A stretch of 53,223 nt of DNA from positions 1 to 53,223 of the forward strand of contig UCMT01000015.1 in assembly GCA_900473795.1 (NCBI GenBank), written 5' to 3'. The stretch is from Hyphomicrobiales bacterium (lineage in GTDB: Bacteria > Pseudomonadota > Alphaproteobacteria > Rhizobiales > Rhizobiaceae). The position numbers and the translations under genes are program-made. Below the pieces are notes generated by a model, which was not told the origin of the DNA, searched no databases, and saw only the letters and a program-made list of their open reading frames with translations. Position 1 is the first letter of the stretch, and each line of letters opens with the position of its first letter. This document shows, in pieces, positions 43,458 through 51,519 of the stretch.

Positions 43458-44063
43458 TTACGGCACCTTTTCTTCGTCCGAAGCCGGTCCTCGCGCTGTT
43501 CCGGGCGGGCTGTCGCCCGCAGTTCCGAGACTGCGTAGGGCGCTCCCGCCGTCATCATCAGCGTGCGTGTCCTGCCCGGCGCTTCTGGAGGCGAGAGTCT
43601 CAGCGCGCTCTTCGATGCGGAGTTCGATTTCGGCCACGAAGCTTTCATAAGCCTCCTCGTCGAAGGCGGCTTCTGCCTGTACCTGCCTGTCATGCGCAAT
43701 CGTCCTCTGCAGGCTGTCGATCTTCTCCAGGGTTCGCACGATCAGCGACATCGCCTCGATGCTCGCCTTGGCGTCGGCCTGGATCAGCTTGCGGTCGATG
43801 TCGCCCTCGGCCTCGGTTTCCCGCTCGCGCGCCGCCTCGCGCAGCCGCTGGAACTGCTGCATCTGCTCGCGCAGTTCCTTCGTCATGCCGTTCAGCATGT
43901 CCTGCAGGTCGTCGAGCGAGGTGCGCTCGGCCTTGGTGTCGAGAATGACGTGCCGCGCCATGGCCTGGAGCTCCGCCTCGCCGCCCGGCCGCAAGCCGTC
44001 ATAGACCGGCGCCTTCGGCCAGAAACCGAAGAGCTCCGGATCGAAATCCAGATCAGACGTCAT
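43458..44063 (-). CDS. GTA g1: small terminase subunit
   Basis: The 201-residue protein begins MTSDLDFDPELFGFWPKAPV. It has a long predicted coiled coil (about 50-150, with MTKELREQMQQFQRLREAAR) and an acidic C-terminal tail. Position as first gene before terL and the helical composition match g1 of RcGTA, the small terminase that oligomerises on the packaging substrate. It is probably the promoter-proximal gene of the cluster. Confidence 0.75.
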   Translation of the reverse strand: MTSDLDFDPELFGFWPKAPVYDGLRPGGEAELQAMARHVILDTKAERTSLDDLQDMLNGMTKELREQMQQFQRLREAARERETEAEGDIDRKLIQADAKASIEAMSLIVRTLEKIDSLQRTIAHDRQVQAEAAFDEEAYESFVAEIELRIEERAETLASRSAGQDTHADDDGGSALRSLGTAGDSPPGTARGPASDEEKVP

Positions 44064-44111
44064 CGCAATGTCCTTGAAAGCAGCGTCGTTACGCCGATGA
44101 TGCCAGGCGCC

Positions 44112-44170
44112 GGATACTCACCCTCCCCTTGAGGGGGATGGCCGGAGCCAAGCTCCGGGCGGGGTGACCC
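44112..44170. repeat. RIME-like palindromic repeat in the terS leader
   Basis: CCTCCCCTTGAGGGGG is followed by GCCGGAGCCAAGCTCCGGGC and GGGGTGACC. It lies between the putative GTA promoter and the terS start, so it would be part of the leader transcript. Confidence 0.7.
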
Positions 44171-44246
44171 GTGCCGAAAACGCGGGCCCTACGGAAACCC
44201 TTGGGAAGCATTCCCGCCTCACCCGCACTTTTCCGACTGTGCCATA

Positions 44247-44275
44247 ACCCTACCAAAACACCGTTACGGCGTCAA
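44247..44275 (-). promoter_or_regulatory. candidate promoter of the GTA cluster
   Basis: On the minus strand TTGACG and TAGGGT are separated by 17 bases, about 185 bases upstream of terS, in an AT-rich segment. It is the best sigma-70-like match upstream of the first GTA gene. The -10 is imperfect. Confidence 0.4.
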
Positions 44276-44346
44276 GGATTATTTTCCTATTCCGAACAAT
44301 TTTTCTTAATTTTGTACATTGAACGAGGCGTGGTACTCTTGCCGCC

Positions 44347-44706
44347 ATGAGAGCCGAGGACTTGGAAAAGCGGGCTTTGAGCCTGCCGGGCGCAGTCGAA
44401 AGCGCCCATTTCGGCAAACGCGATTTCCGCGTTGGCAAGCGTATCTTCATGTCCCTGCCGGAAGCCGGCCGAGCCGTTTTCAAGTTCACGCCCGATCAGC
44501 AAAAGATGCTTCTCGAAACCGAGCCCGGCGTCTGCGCCGCCGTCCCGGGCGGCTGGGGCGAGAAGGGTTGGACCTCCGTCTGGTTCGCCGATGCCGACGA
44601 AGACACCATCGACCACGTGATGGAAACCGCCTGGCGCAACGTCGCCCCGAAGACCCTGCAGAAGACCGAGGAAACCCTGCAGAAAACCGAGGAGCCTGCG
44701 GAGTAG
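44347..44706 (+). CDS. MmcQ/YjbR family protein
   Basis: This 119-residue cytoplasmic protein of the YjbR fold has LEKRALSLPGAVESAHFGKR and DFRVGKRIFMSLPE, a double-wing motif resembling small DNA-binding proteins. The C-terminus carries a tandem duplication (LQKTEET-LQKTEEP) from a 21-base direct repeat at 44653-44694. Two bases separate its stop from the convergent YcgN-like gene. Confidence 0.88.
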   Translation: MRAEDLEKRALSLPGAVESAHFGKRDFRVGKRIFMSLPEAGRAVFKFTPDQQKMLLETEPGVCAAVPGGWGEKGWTSVWFADADEDTIDHVMETAWRNVAPKTLQKTEETLQKTEEPAE

Positions 44707-44707
44707 C

Positions 44708-45175
44708 CTACCGTTTCACCTCCGCCCCCACCGTCAGCGGCCAGTCGACCAGATAGTCCTCGAAATCCTCGACATCGACGTCATCCTCCGACACGGTCCG
44801 ACCGCGCACCGAAATGCCCGCCTGGTGCACCGTCTCCGGGTCTCCGGACACCAGCGGGTGCCACCAGTAGAGATCGTGCCCGTCGCGCACCAGCCGGTAG
44901 GCGCAGGTCGGCGGCAGCCAGCTGAGCGTCTCGACCTCCTCCGGCGTCAGCTGGATGCAGTCGGGCACCGTCGCCTGCCGGTTCGGATAGTCCTTGCAGC
45001 GACAGCTCTCGCCGTCGAGCAGCGTGCAGCCGATATTGGTCCAGGCGATCTCGCCCGTGTCCCAGTCCTCCAGCTTGTTGAGGCAACAGAGCCCGCAGCC
45101 GTCGCAGAGGCTTTCCCACTCCGCATTCGTCATTTCGGCCAGGCTTTTCGTCTTCCAGAAGGGCTCGGCGCCCAT
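44708..45175 (-). CDS. YcgN/UPF0260 family cysteine-cluster protein
   Basis: The 155-residue protein has the YkgJ-type zinc or iron cluster signature [14 protein letters not shown], then [19 protein letters not shown] and PDCIQL, and the family motifs PPTCAYRL and WWHPLVSGD. Length and motifs match the UPF0260 family (E. coli YcgN), whose role is unknown. The start begins [15 protein letters not shown]. Confidence 0.92.
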   Translation of the reverse strand: MGAEPFWKTKSLAEMTNAEWESLCDGCGLCCLNKLEDWDTGEIAWTNIGCTLLDGESCRCKDYPNRQATVPDCIQLTPEEVETLSWLPPTCAYRLVRDGHDLYWWHPLVSGDPETVHQAGISVRGRTVSEDDVDVEDFEDYLVDWPLTVGAEVKR

Positions 45176-45322
45176 GATTTCGATACTTTCCTGTGTTGGA
45201 TTTCGGCGACAATTTTACAAAAGATTGCCGGTTTTTTAAGGCTCATTATCGATATCGCCGTAGAATAGAAACCCGCCCCATGCAAATATCGCCCGGGGCA
45301 CTACAGTAGACGCGAGACCGCC

Positions 45323-47569
45323 GTGCAGGATCCACGCCAAGACGACAACCGGATGGAGGAGGACCGCGTCCCGCAGCAGGACCGCCCGAGGAAGCGTCAT
45401 ATCCTGCTGCGCGTCGACAGCTGGATCGATTCCACCGTCTGGAATGCCGGCTTCCGCCTCGGCGTCTGGTGGGAGGACATCACCATCTTCTTCCGGCGCT
45501 TTACCGTGCGCGGCTGGAAGAAGACACTGTTCGAGGTGCTCGGCGAGTGCATGACCTGGGGCACCGCCGGCTCCGTGCTGATGCTGGCGCTGGCGCTGCC
45601 GGCCTTCGAGGAGACCAAGGGCAACTGGCGCGCCCAGAGCGATTTCGCCGTCACCCTCCTTGACCGCTACGGCAACGAGATCGGCCATCGCGGCATCATC
45701 CATGAGGATTCCGTGCCGATCGACGAATTGCCGGATACGCTGATCAAGGCGGTGCTGGCGACCGAGGATCGCCGCTTCTTCGATCATTACGGCATCGACT
45801 TCCTCGGCCTTTCCCGCGCCATTTCCGAGAACGCCCGCGCCGGCGGCGTCGTCCAGGGCGGCTCGACGCTGACGCAGCAGCTTGCCAAGAACCTGTTCCT
45901 GTCGAACGAGCGCACGATCGAGCGCAAGATCAAGGAAGCCTTCCTTGCCGTCTGGCTGGAATGCAACCTGTCGAAGAAGGAAATCCTCAGGCTCTATCTC
46001 GACCGCGCCTATATGGGCGGCGGCACGTTTGGCGCAGCTGCGGCCTCGCAGTTCTATTTCGGCAAGAACATCACCGATATCAATCTGGCCGAAAGCGCCA
46101 TGCTCGCCGGCCTGTTCAAGGCGCCCGCCCGCTATGCGCCGCATGTCAACCTGCCGGCCGCCCGTGCGCGCGCCAACGAGGTCCTGACCAACCTCGTCCA
46201 GGGCGGCCTGATGACCGAGGGCCAGGTGATCGCCGCCCGCCTCAACCCCGCGACCGTCATCGACCGGGCCCAGGTCCAGGCCCCCGATTTCTTCCTCGAC
46301 TGGGCCTTCGACGAGGTGCAGCGCATCGCTGCTCCCTTTGCCCAGCATTCGCTCGTCGTGCGCACGACGATCGACATGGGACTGCAGCAGGCTGCCGAGG
46401 AATCCGTCGAATCCAGCCTTCGCCAATATGGCGAAAGCTACAAGGTCAAGCAGGGCGCCATGGTGATGATCGAGAACGGCGGCGCCGTTCGCGCCATGGT
46501 CGGCGGCAGGGATTACGGCGAAAGCCAGTTCAACCGCGCCACCAAGGCGCTGCGCCAGCCGGGCTCGTCCTTCAAGGTCTACACCTACACCGCCGCGATG
46601 GAAAAGGGCTTCAAGCCGGACTCGGTGATCAGCGACGCGCCGGTCACCTGGCGGGGCTGGTCGCCGCAGAATTACGGCCGCAGCTATTCCGGCCGCGTCA
46701 CGCTCTTGACCGCCATCGCCAAATCGATCAACACCGTGCCCGTCCGCCTCGCCAAGGACGAGCTCGGCACCGAGATCATCGCGGCGACAGCCAGGAAGAT
46801 GGGCGTCGAAACCCCGATCCGCACCGACAAGACCATGCCGCTCGGCACGTCGGAAGTCACCGTGCTCGACCAGGCGACCGCCTACGCCGTCTTCCCCGCC
46901 GGCGGCCTCGAGGCCCGCCGCCACGGCATCAGCCAGATCCTCAATTACGACGGCGACATCCTCTATGACTTCGGCCGCGACGCGCCGCCGGCCAAGCGCG
47001 TCGTCAGCGAAGACGCCAATGCCAACATGAACTCCATGCTGACCCAGATCCCGATCATCGGCACCGCCCGCAAGGCGGCCCTCGACAACGGCATCGTCGT
47101 CGGCGGCAAGACCGGCACGACGCAGGCCTATCGCGACGCCTGGTTCGTCGGCTTCACCGGCGACTACACGACCGCCGTGTGGTTCGGCAATGACGACTAC
47201 ACCTCGACCAACAACATGACCGGCGGCTCGCTGCCGGCCATGACCTTCAAGCGGCTGATGGATTATGCCGAGCAGGGCATCGAGCACCGCGCCATCCCCG
47301 GCATCGAAAACCCGCTGCCGGGTCCCGACACGAAGAAGAAGGAGGCGCAAGTCGCCGCCGCCAAGCCCGAGGACGAAAAGGCGCTCCCGCCGCTCGTGCG
47401 CCCGCGCTCGCTGTCGTCCGACGTCACCCGCCTGTTGAAATCGATCGCCGAGAAATTCAACACCACGCCGCCCCTGAAGGCGCCCACCGACCTCCCCGGC
47501 AAGGTCGCCGTGATCGACCCGCAACGCACCGGCGAGATCGTCAAGGGAGGGCGCAATGCAGGGCGCTGA
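45323..47569 (+). CDS. class A penicillin-binding protein (bifunctional, PBP1A family)
   Basis: The 748-residue protein has an N-terminal cytoplasmic part and a membrane helix at about 82-97. The GT51 glycosyltransferase domain has TEDRRFFDHYG and GGSTLTQQLAKNL near 145-195. The transpeptidase domain has SSFK (near 415), SIN (near 470) and KTGTT (near 596). It polymerises and cross-links peptidoglycan. It may start at GTG 45323 or at ATG 45353 (MEEDRVPQQDRPR). The penicillin-binding motifs are intact. Confidence 0.94.
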   Translation: MQDPRQDDNRMEEDRVPQQDRPRKRHILLRVDSWIDSTVWNAGFRLGVWWEDITIFFRRFTVRGWKKTLFEVLGECMTWGTAGSVLMLALALPAFEETKGNWRAQSDFAVTLLDRYGNEIGHRGIIHEDSVPIDELPDTLIKAVLATEDRRFFDHYGIDFLGLSRAISENARAGGVVQGGSTLTQQLAKNLFLSNERTIERKIKEAFLAVWLECNLSKKEILRLYLDRAYMGGGTFGAAAASQFYFGKNITDINLAESAMLAGLFKAPARYAPHVNLPAARARANEVLTNLVQGGLMTEGQVIAARLNPATVIDRAQVQAPDFFLDWAFDEVQRIAAPFAQHSLVVRTTIDMGLQQAAEESVESSLRQYGESYKVKQGAMVMIENGGAVRAMVGGRDYGESQFNRATKALRQPGSSFKVYTYTAAMEKGFKPDSVISDAPVTWRGWSPQNYGRSYSGRVTLLTAIAKSINTVPVRLAKDELGTEIIAATARKMGVETPIRTDKTMPLGTSEVTVLDQATAYAVFPAGGLEARRHGISQILNYDGDILYDFGRDAPPAKRVVSEDANANMNSMLTQIPIIGTARKAALDNGIVVGGKTGTTQAYRDAWFVGFTGDYTTAVWFGNDDYTSTNNMTGGSLPAMTFKRLMDYAEQGIEHRAIPGIENPLPGPDTKKKEAQVAAAKPEDEKALPPLVRPRSLSSDVTRLLKSIAEKFNTTPPLKAPTDLPGKVAVIDPQRTGEIVKGGRNAGR

Positions 47570-47611
47570 GGTTTTCTCTTCCGTTGCAGCCGGAATGTCA
47601 GGCCTCTCCCC

Positions 47612-47805
47612 GAGTCACCCCCCTCTGTCACCGCGTGACATCTCCCCCTCAAGGGGGGAGATCAGCCGCAGCAACAACTTCGCCAAGCAAACGGCAATGG
47701 GGATTGTAGCAACAGCAATAGCTTTTTGGGGAACTCCAGCAGATCCGCGCTCTCCAATCTCCCCCCTTGAGGGGGAGATGTCCCGAAGGGACAGAGGGGG
47801 GTGCC
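47612..47805. repeat. pair of RIME-like palindromic repeats in inverted orientation
   Basis: A unit at about 47612-47670 runs from CACCCCCCTCTGTCACC to CTCCCCCTCAAGGGGGGAG. The opposite unit at about 47755-47805 runs from CTCCCCCCTTGAGGGGGAG to GACAGAGGGGGGTG. They fill the gap between the penicillin-binding protein gene and the DUF1214 gene (47570-47867), where no other feature is seen. Confidence 0.75.
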
Positions 47806-47867
47806 GTGCCGCACACTCGAAATCGTCGCTTTCCCCGCCCATCCCCCAGATTCCCCGGTAGCCTCTC

Positions 47868-48455
47868 TTGTTCCGCATCCCCCTCCTCGTCGCCCTTGCC
47901 CTGTGCGTCGCCTTCGGCGTCGGCATCGTCTCGACCGTCTCCGCCCTGAAGGCGACCGTCGGTTTCGGGGCGATCGCGCTTGGACCCTGGGTCGCCTTTC
48001 CGGATGCGCAGACGGCAAATACCGACCCTTATGCCAAGGCGCACCGGGCGCGGGCGGGAAAGCTGCTCTATGGCGGTGCGGAAGGCCTGCAGTTCACCGC
48101 ATCCATCGACAGCGACGGTCAAAAGCTCTCCTCCGGCTGCTCCTACGATATCACCGGCGTCACGCCGCCCGCCCGTTTCTGGACGCTCTATGCAACCAAT
48201 GCCAACGACCAGCCGATGAAGACCGATCCGGCGCTTCCGGGCGCGATCAATGCCTGGACCGTTCTCAGACAGCCGGACAGTTCGTTCATCATTCACGTCT
48301 CCCCGGTCGCGGAGCCCGACAACTGGCTGGCGGTCCGCCGCATCGGCGCCTTCAAGCTGGTATTGACGCTGCTTGACACGCCAACCGCCGGTTCGTCGGG
48401 CCTCATCGATCTCGCCATGCCGAAGATCGTCAAGACGGGGTGCCCGGATGCGTAG
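47868..48455 (+). CDS. DUF1214 domain protein
   Basis: The 195-residue protein starts with a hydrophobic helix (IPLLVALALCVAFGVGIVS), then the DUF1214 domain with LGPWVAFPDAQTANTDPYAK, FWTLYATNANDQPM and INAWTVLRQPDSSFIIHVSP. The start is a TTG without an obvious strong ribosome binding site. The stop overlaps the DUF1254 gene start by 8 bases. In many bacteria DUF1254 and DUF1214 are fused in one protein. Here they are separate and membrane-anchored. Function is unknown. Confidence 0.85.
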   Translation: MFRIPLLVALALCVAFGVGIVSTVSALKATVGFGAIALGPWVAFPDAQTANTDPYAKAHRARAGKLLYGGAEGLQFTASIDSDGQKLSSGCSYDITGVTPPARFWTLYATNANDQPMKTDPALPGAINAWTVLRQPDSSFIIHVSPVAEPDNWLAVRRIGAFKLVLTLLDTPTAGSSGLIDLAMPKIVKTGCPDA

Positions 48456-48993
48456 CGTTCTCTTCGCCATCCTCGTCGGCCTCGTCGGCGCAGCATTGCT
48501 GCACATCGTTATCGTGCTTGCACTGCCGCAATTCACCGGCAAGGATGCCTATAGCCGGGTGCTCGGTCTCTACGAGATGGACAGTTTCTTCGCGCTCGGC
48601 AATGAGCCGGGAACGACCGGCCTTGCCAATGAGGATCCGTTCCTGCGCGTCGCCGTCTGCGGCTTTTCAGTGAGTTCCGGGCCCGCCCGGTTCCTCGCCA
48701 AGGGCTCGGTCCCCTTCTGGTCGCTGTCGATCTACGACGCGGATTCCAACGAGATTTTCAGCATGAACGACCACACGGCCGTCAATGGCAATCTCGACCT
48801 GGTGATGGCGACGCCGATCCAGCTGGTCGATCTCAGAAAAACGCCACCCGAAAGCCTCGCCCAGTCGATCATGGTCGAAATGCCGGATGAGGAAGGCTAC
48901 GCCGTGTTGCGGGCGCTGGCCCCGACCGACAGTTTCCAGGAGCCCGCGCGTAATTTTCTCGCCGAATCGAGCTGCGAGCCGTTCCGCCGCTGA
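48448..48993 (+). CDS. DUF1254 domain membrane-anchored protein
   Basis: The 181-residue protein has one N-terminal membrane helix (FAILVGLVGAALLHIVIVLA) followed by a DUF1254-like domain with DPFLRVAVCGFSVSSGPARF, PFWSLSIYDADSNEIFSMND and ESLAQSIMVEMPD. It is translationally coupled to the DUF1214 gene through an 8-base overlap and probably forms a complex with its product. Confidence 0.83.
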   Translation: MRSVLFAILVGLVGAALLHIVIVLALPQFTGKDAYSRVLGLYEMDSFFALGNEPGTTGLANEDPFLRVAVCGFSVSSGPARFLAKGSVPFWSLSIYDADSNEIFSMNDHTAVNGNLDLVMATPIQLVDLRKTPPESLAQSIMVEMPDEEGYAVLRALAPTDSFQEPARNFLAESSCEPFRR

Positions 48994-49079
48994 GGCGCGA
49001 AAGGTCGAGGTCTCGATCATGGTTGGGCATGTGTCGGAAAAGGTGCGCGGGGGATGACGCACCGGCTTCTAAGAATATC

Positions 49080-49259
49080 TCAATGTTTCTTTGGCTGCCG
49101 AGGAGCCGGCTTCGGCGCTGCACCCCTGTAGCCATCGAGCCGCTCGTAGCGGATGCCGGTGAACAACAGGATAACGGCGTTGCCCGGCGCAACGGGACCC
49201 ATCGCCGGTTTTGGCGGTGCCCGCACAAGGCGGTCCTCTATTCGAATAACTTCTGCCAT
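49080..49259 (-). CDS. small conserved-looking protein, 59 residues, behind a CtrA box
   Basis: The protein starts MAEVIRIEDRLVRAPPKP and has the core NAVILLFTGIRYERLDGY before a basic, proline-rich end (APRQPKKH). I recall short rhizobial proteins with the pattern I-R-x-E-x-R and LFTGxRYER, so it is probably real. The ATG at 49259 has GGAG 6 bases upstream. An earlier start would add 4 residues. The gene is preceded by a promoter with an overlapping CtrA-type site. Confidence 0.65.
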   Translation of the reverse strand: MAEVIRIEDRLVRAPPKPAMGPVAPGNAVILLFTGIRYERLDGYRGAAPKPAPRQPKKH

Positions 49260-49446
49260 GCTCGTCTCCAAAAACTGGTTGAGACGGATGAACTACCGTA
49301 TTTCACCCTGCCCGGTCCGCGGGCCGGCGCGTTCCTCAAGCTTTCGCCCGGACATCTGCGCCTTTCTCGTTTGCTCCTTCTTCATGCCATTCGTGAAAGC
49401 GGGTCGCCTGTGATCAAGGTGATCTCAAGCTATCCGATTGAGCCAT

Positions 49447-49475
49447 ACGATAGTTAATAGCTCCTTAACCGTCAA
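49447..49475 (-). promoter_or_regulatory. promoter candidate upstream of the 59-residue protein gene
   Basis: On the minus strand TTGACG and TATCGT are spaced by exactly 17 bases, about 190 bases upstream of the 49259 start. The rest of 49260-49623 shows only an AGGGAT/ATCCCT hairpin at 49488-49503 and no gene. Confidence 0.5.
49453..49469. promoter_or_regulatory. CtrA binding box
   Basis: The sequence is a full match to the alphaproteobacterial CtrA consensus TTAA-N7-TTAAC on both strands (TTAA GGAGCTA TTAAC on the minus strand). It fills the 17-base spacer of the promoter, a position where CtrA would block RNA polymerase. Confidence 0.6.
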
Positions 49476-49623
49476 AACCCCAATCTTAGGGATAGAAATC
49501 CCTGTTCTTGGTTAATTTGCCCGGACGTTACCACCGGACAAAGCCTTCCGCCTTCAAAAATGACACTAGACGAGCAAATGAAGCGCCGCCGTTCCCAAAG
49601 GAACAGGACAAACACGCGGGCAA

Positions 49624-49902
49624 TCAGCGCCTTGCCAGCAAACCGACGACGAAAGCGACGCCTGCAACTGCCAGCAACGTCGTTACGGGTTCCTCGCGGA
49701 CACGCTCGCGCAGCCGTTCGGTCAACACTTCGGCTTCGGAGGTCACTACGGCCCTCGCGCCCGTGCCGATGGCTGAAACGGATTCGGTCAGCCGGGCGAT
49801 CTCGGCGCGCAATTCTGCGATCTGGGTATCGAGATCGACCCTTGCGGCACTCGCCTCGACTTCGGCTTGGTTCGGTATGGATGCGAATTTCTTTTCGACC
49901 AT
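49624..49902 (-). CDS. DUF883/ElaB-like membrane-anchored protein
   Basis: The 92-residue protein begins MVEKKFASIPNQAEVEASAA. It has a helical coiled-coil middle (DTQIAELRAEIARLTESVSA), the REEPVTTLLAVAGVAF transition and a C-terminal membrane helix ending GLLARR. The layout matches the DUF883/YqjD-ElaB family of C-terminally anchored proteins thought to tether ribosomes or respond to stress. The frame is open further upstream, but the ATG at 49902 gives the family layout. Confidence 0.75.
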   Translation of the reverse strand: MVEKKFASIPNQAEVEASAARVDLDTQIAELRAEIARLTESVSAIGTGARAVVTSEAEVLTERLRERVREEPVTTLLAVAGVAFVVGLLARR

Positions 49903-50160
49903 CTCATGGCTCCTTTTCCAACGCCGATTCAACGCGCCAGCCTGTCTTTGGTTCCGGCCGTTTCCGCGCACGACCGGTCCTGGGCATATGCCCTTCGCTC
50001 CTGCGCGGAACGAAGGGGATGGCTTTCGCGTTTCTTCATGAAGCGCACACGCTTTGAAGTATGTGATCTCAAAAAGGACATAAAAACAAAGGTGTGTACA
50101 CGAAAACAATGGCACGGTCGCCGCAACGGGCCCGACGCCGACCATAGGGATGGAGAGTTG

Positions 50161-51054
50161 ATGACGACAAAACACACATTCAAGGCCGCCTTGCTGGCGC
50201 TCGCAGCGTTTCTGCTGCCGGCCGCCGCGCAGGCGGCAGCAGGCTTTGCCACCGCCAATGTCAATATGCGCTCGGGACCGAGCACTGCCTATCCGGCGGT
50301 CACCATCATTCCCGTCGGCACTTCGGTGGAGATTCACGGCTGCCTCTCGGATATTCCCTGGTGCGACGTATCCTTCTATGACGGCCGCGGCTGGGTCGCC
50401 GCCCGTTACGTCCAGGTCGAGTACCGGCAGAGCCGCGTCTATCTGGAGCCCGATTACTACGATACGCTCGGCATTCCGTTCGTGACCTTCGAAGTCGGAA
50501 ACTATTGGGATCGTTACTACCGCGACCGCGACTTCTACAGGCAGCGGGACTATTATCGCGGCGACCGTTACCGCAACCGCGACTACTACCGCCGCGATAC
50601 CGACGGAGATCGCGCTCAGCGCGATCGCCGCATCCGCCGCGACTATGAACGCTTCGACCGCGCGCGCCGCGGCGATGACGACGGGATTTCCATCGAACGC
50701 CGGGAGCGCATCGAACGCCGCGACGGTAATCGTGCCCGCGCCGAGCGCCAGCGCCGGGAAGAAGCTCGCGAATTCCGCGAGAGGTCACGCGAGCGCATCG
50801 ACCGCGCGCGCCGCAGCGATGACGGAATTTCCATCGAACGCCGCCGAGAGCGCATCGAACGCCGCGATCGGATCGAACGCCGCGATCGTATCCGCGCCGA
50901 GCGCCAGCGCCGGGAGGATGTTCGAGAATTCCGCGACAGGCGCGAGCGCGACAGGGATCGCCCGCGCGTTGAGCGCCGCGACAGGGATCGCGACCAGAAC
51001 CGCAACCGGGACAATCGCCGCCGTTGCCGGCCAGGCGACGACAGCTGCAACTGA
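50161..51054 (+). CDS. SH3b-domain exported protein with Arg/Asp-rich repetitive tail
   Basis: The 297-residue protein has a signal peptide (1-26, ending AAAQA) and a bacterial SH3 domain (27-92) with ATANVNMRSGPSTAYPAV, IPVGTSVEIHGC and GRGWVAARYVQV, likely binding cell wall or protein ligands in the periplasm. A linker rich in Tyr and Arg (DRYYRDRDFYRQRDYYRGDR) follows. From residue 150 the tail is almost only Arg, Asp, Glu and Ile, with two related blocks (DDGISIERR...ERQRRE) at about 176-205 and 217-262. GGAGAG precedes the ATG. Confidence 0.85.
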   Translation: MTTKHTFKAALLALAAFLLPAAAQAAAGFATANVNMRSGPSTAYPAVTIIPVGTSVEIHGCLSDIPWCDVSFYDGRGWVAARYVQVEYRQSRVYLEPDYYDTLGIPFVTFEVGNYWDRYYRDRDFYRQRDYYRGDRYRNRDYYRRDTDGDRAQRDRRIRRDYERFDRARRGDDDGISIERRERIERRDGNRARAERQRREEAREFRERSRERIDRARRSDDGISIERRRERIERRDRIERRDRIRAERQRREDVREFRDRRERDRDRPRVERRDRDRDQNRNRDNRRRCRPGDDSCN

Positions 51055-51076
51055 GCGGTTTCTCACAAGCATTGCG

Positions 51077-51099
51077 ACGGGCGGCTTCTGGCCGCCCGT
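51077..51099 (+). terminator. hairpin terminator after the SH3b gene
   Basis: ACGGGCGGC and GCCGCCCGT form a perfect 9-base stem with a 5-base loop, 22 bases after the stop. Only two Ts follow, so termination may be partial. Confidence 0.6.
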
Positions 51100-51116
51100 T
51101 CTGCGTTCATGACAGT

Positions 51117-51245
51117 GGCCGTTTCACCCCCCTCTGCCCTGCCGGGCATCTCCCCCTCAAGGGGGAGATTGGCATGGGGCTGGCCGCTTGCTCCCGATCC
51201 CCCCCTTGAGGGGGAGATGTCACGAGGTGACAGAGGGGGGCATTC
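51117..51245. repeat. two RIME-like palindromic repeats facing each other
   Basis: The left unit runs from CACCCCCCTCTGCCCTGCC to CTCCCCCTCAAGGGGGAG. The right unit is its inverted counterpart, from CCCCCCTTGAGGGGGAG to GTGACAGAGGGGGG. TGGCCGCTTGCTCC lies in the middle. No gene is seen in the rest of 51100-51519. Confidence 0.75.
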
Positions 51246-51519
51246 CCGATGCTGTCCGTCCCCTCCTGACCGGTAAACGAAATGTTAACCACGTCGCTGT
51301 ACTCTTCCTCAAGCATTCAGCCATGATCGGCAGGGTCGGCTTGAACTGTGCCGATGCCAATGTTTTCAGCGCTTTAGCGTCATTGACACTGGTGTCGGCC
51401 ACGACGTTCGAATTTGTGCCCTGCGGTTTTTGCCTGAGAGTTCGATATCCCTTCGGATGAGCGGAAAGACCGTTTGTCCGAGATCGGGACAGTGGTGTGC
51501 GTACGAGTGGGTGGTATCC

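Noticed and set aside
25886..44063. Ordinary inducible prophage
   Set aside because: No integrase, excisionase, repressor, replication gene or attachment repeats are visible, and gene content and order match RcGTA-type clusters.
45236..47524. 762-codon open frame on the minus strand
   Set aside because: Antisense to the penicillin-binding protein gene, which has all its catalytic motifs.
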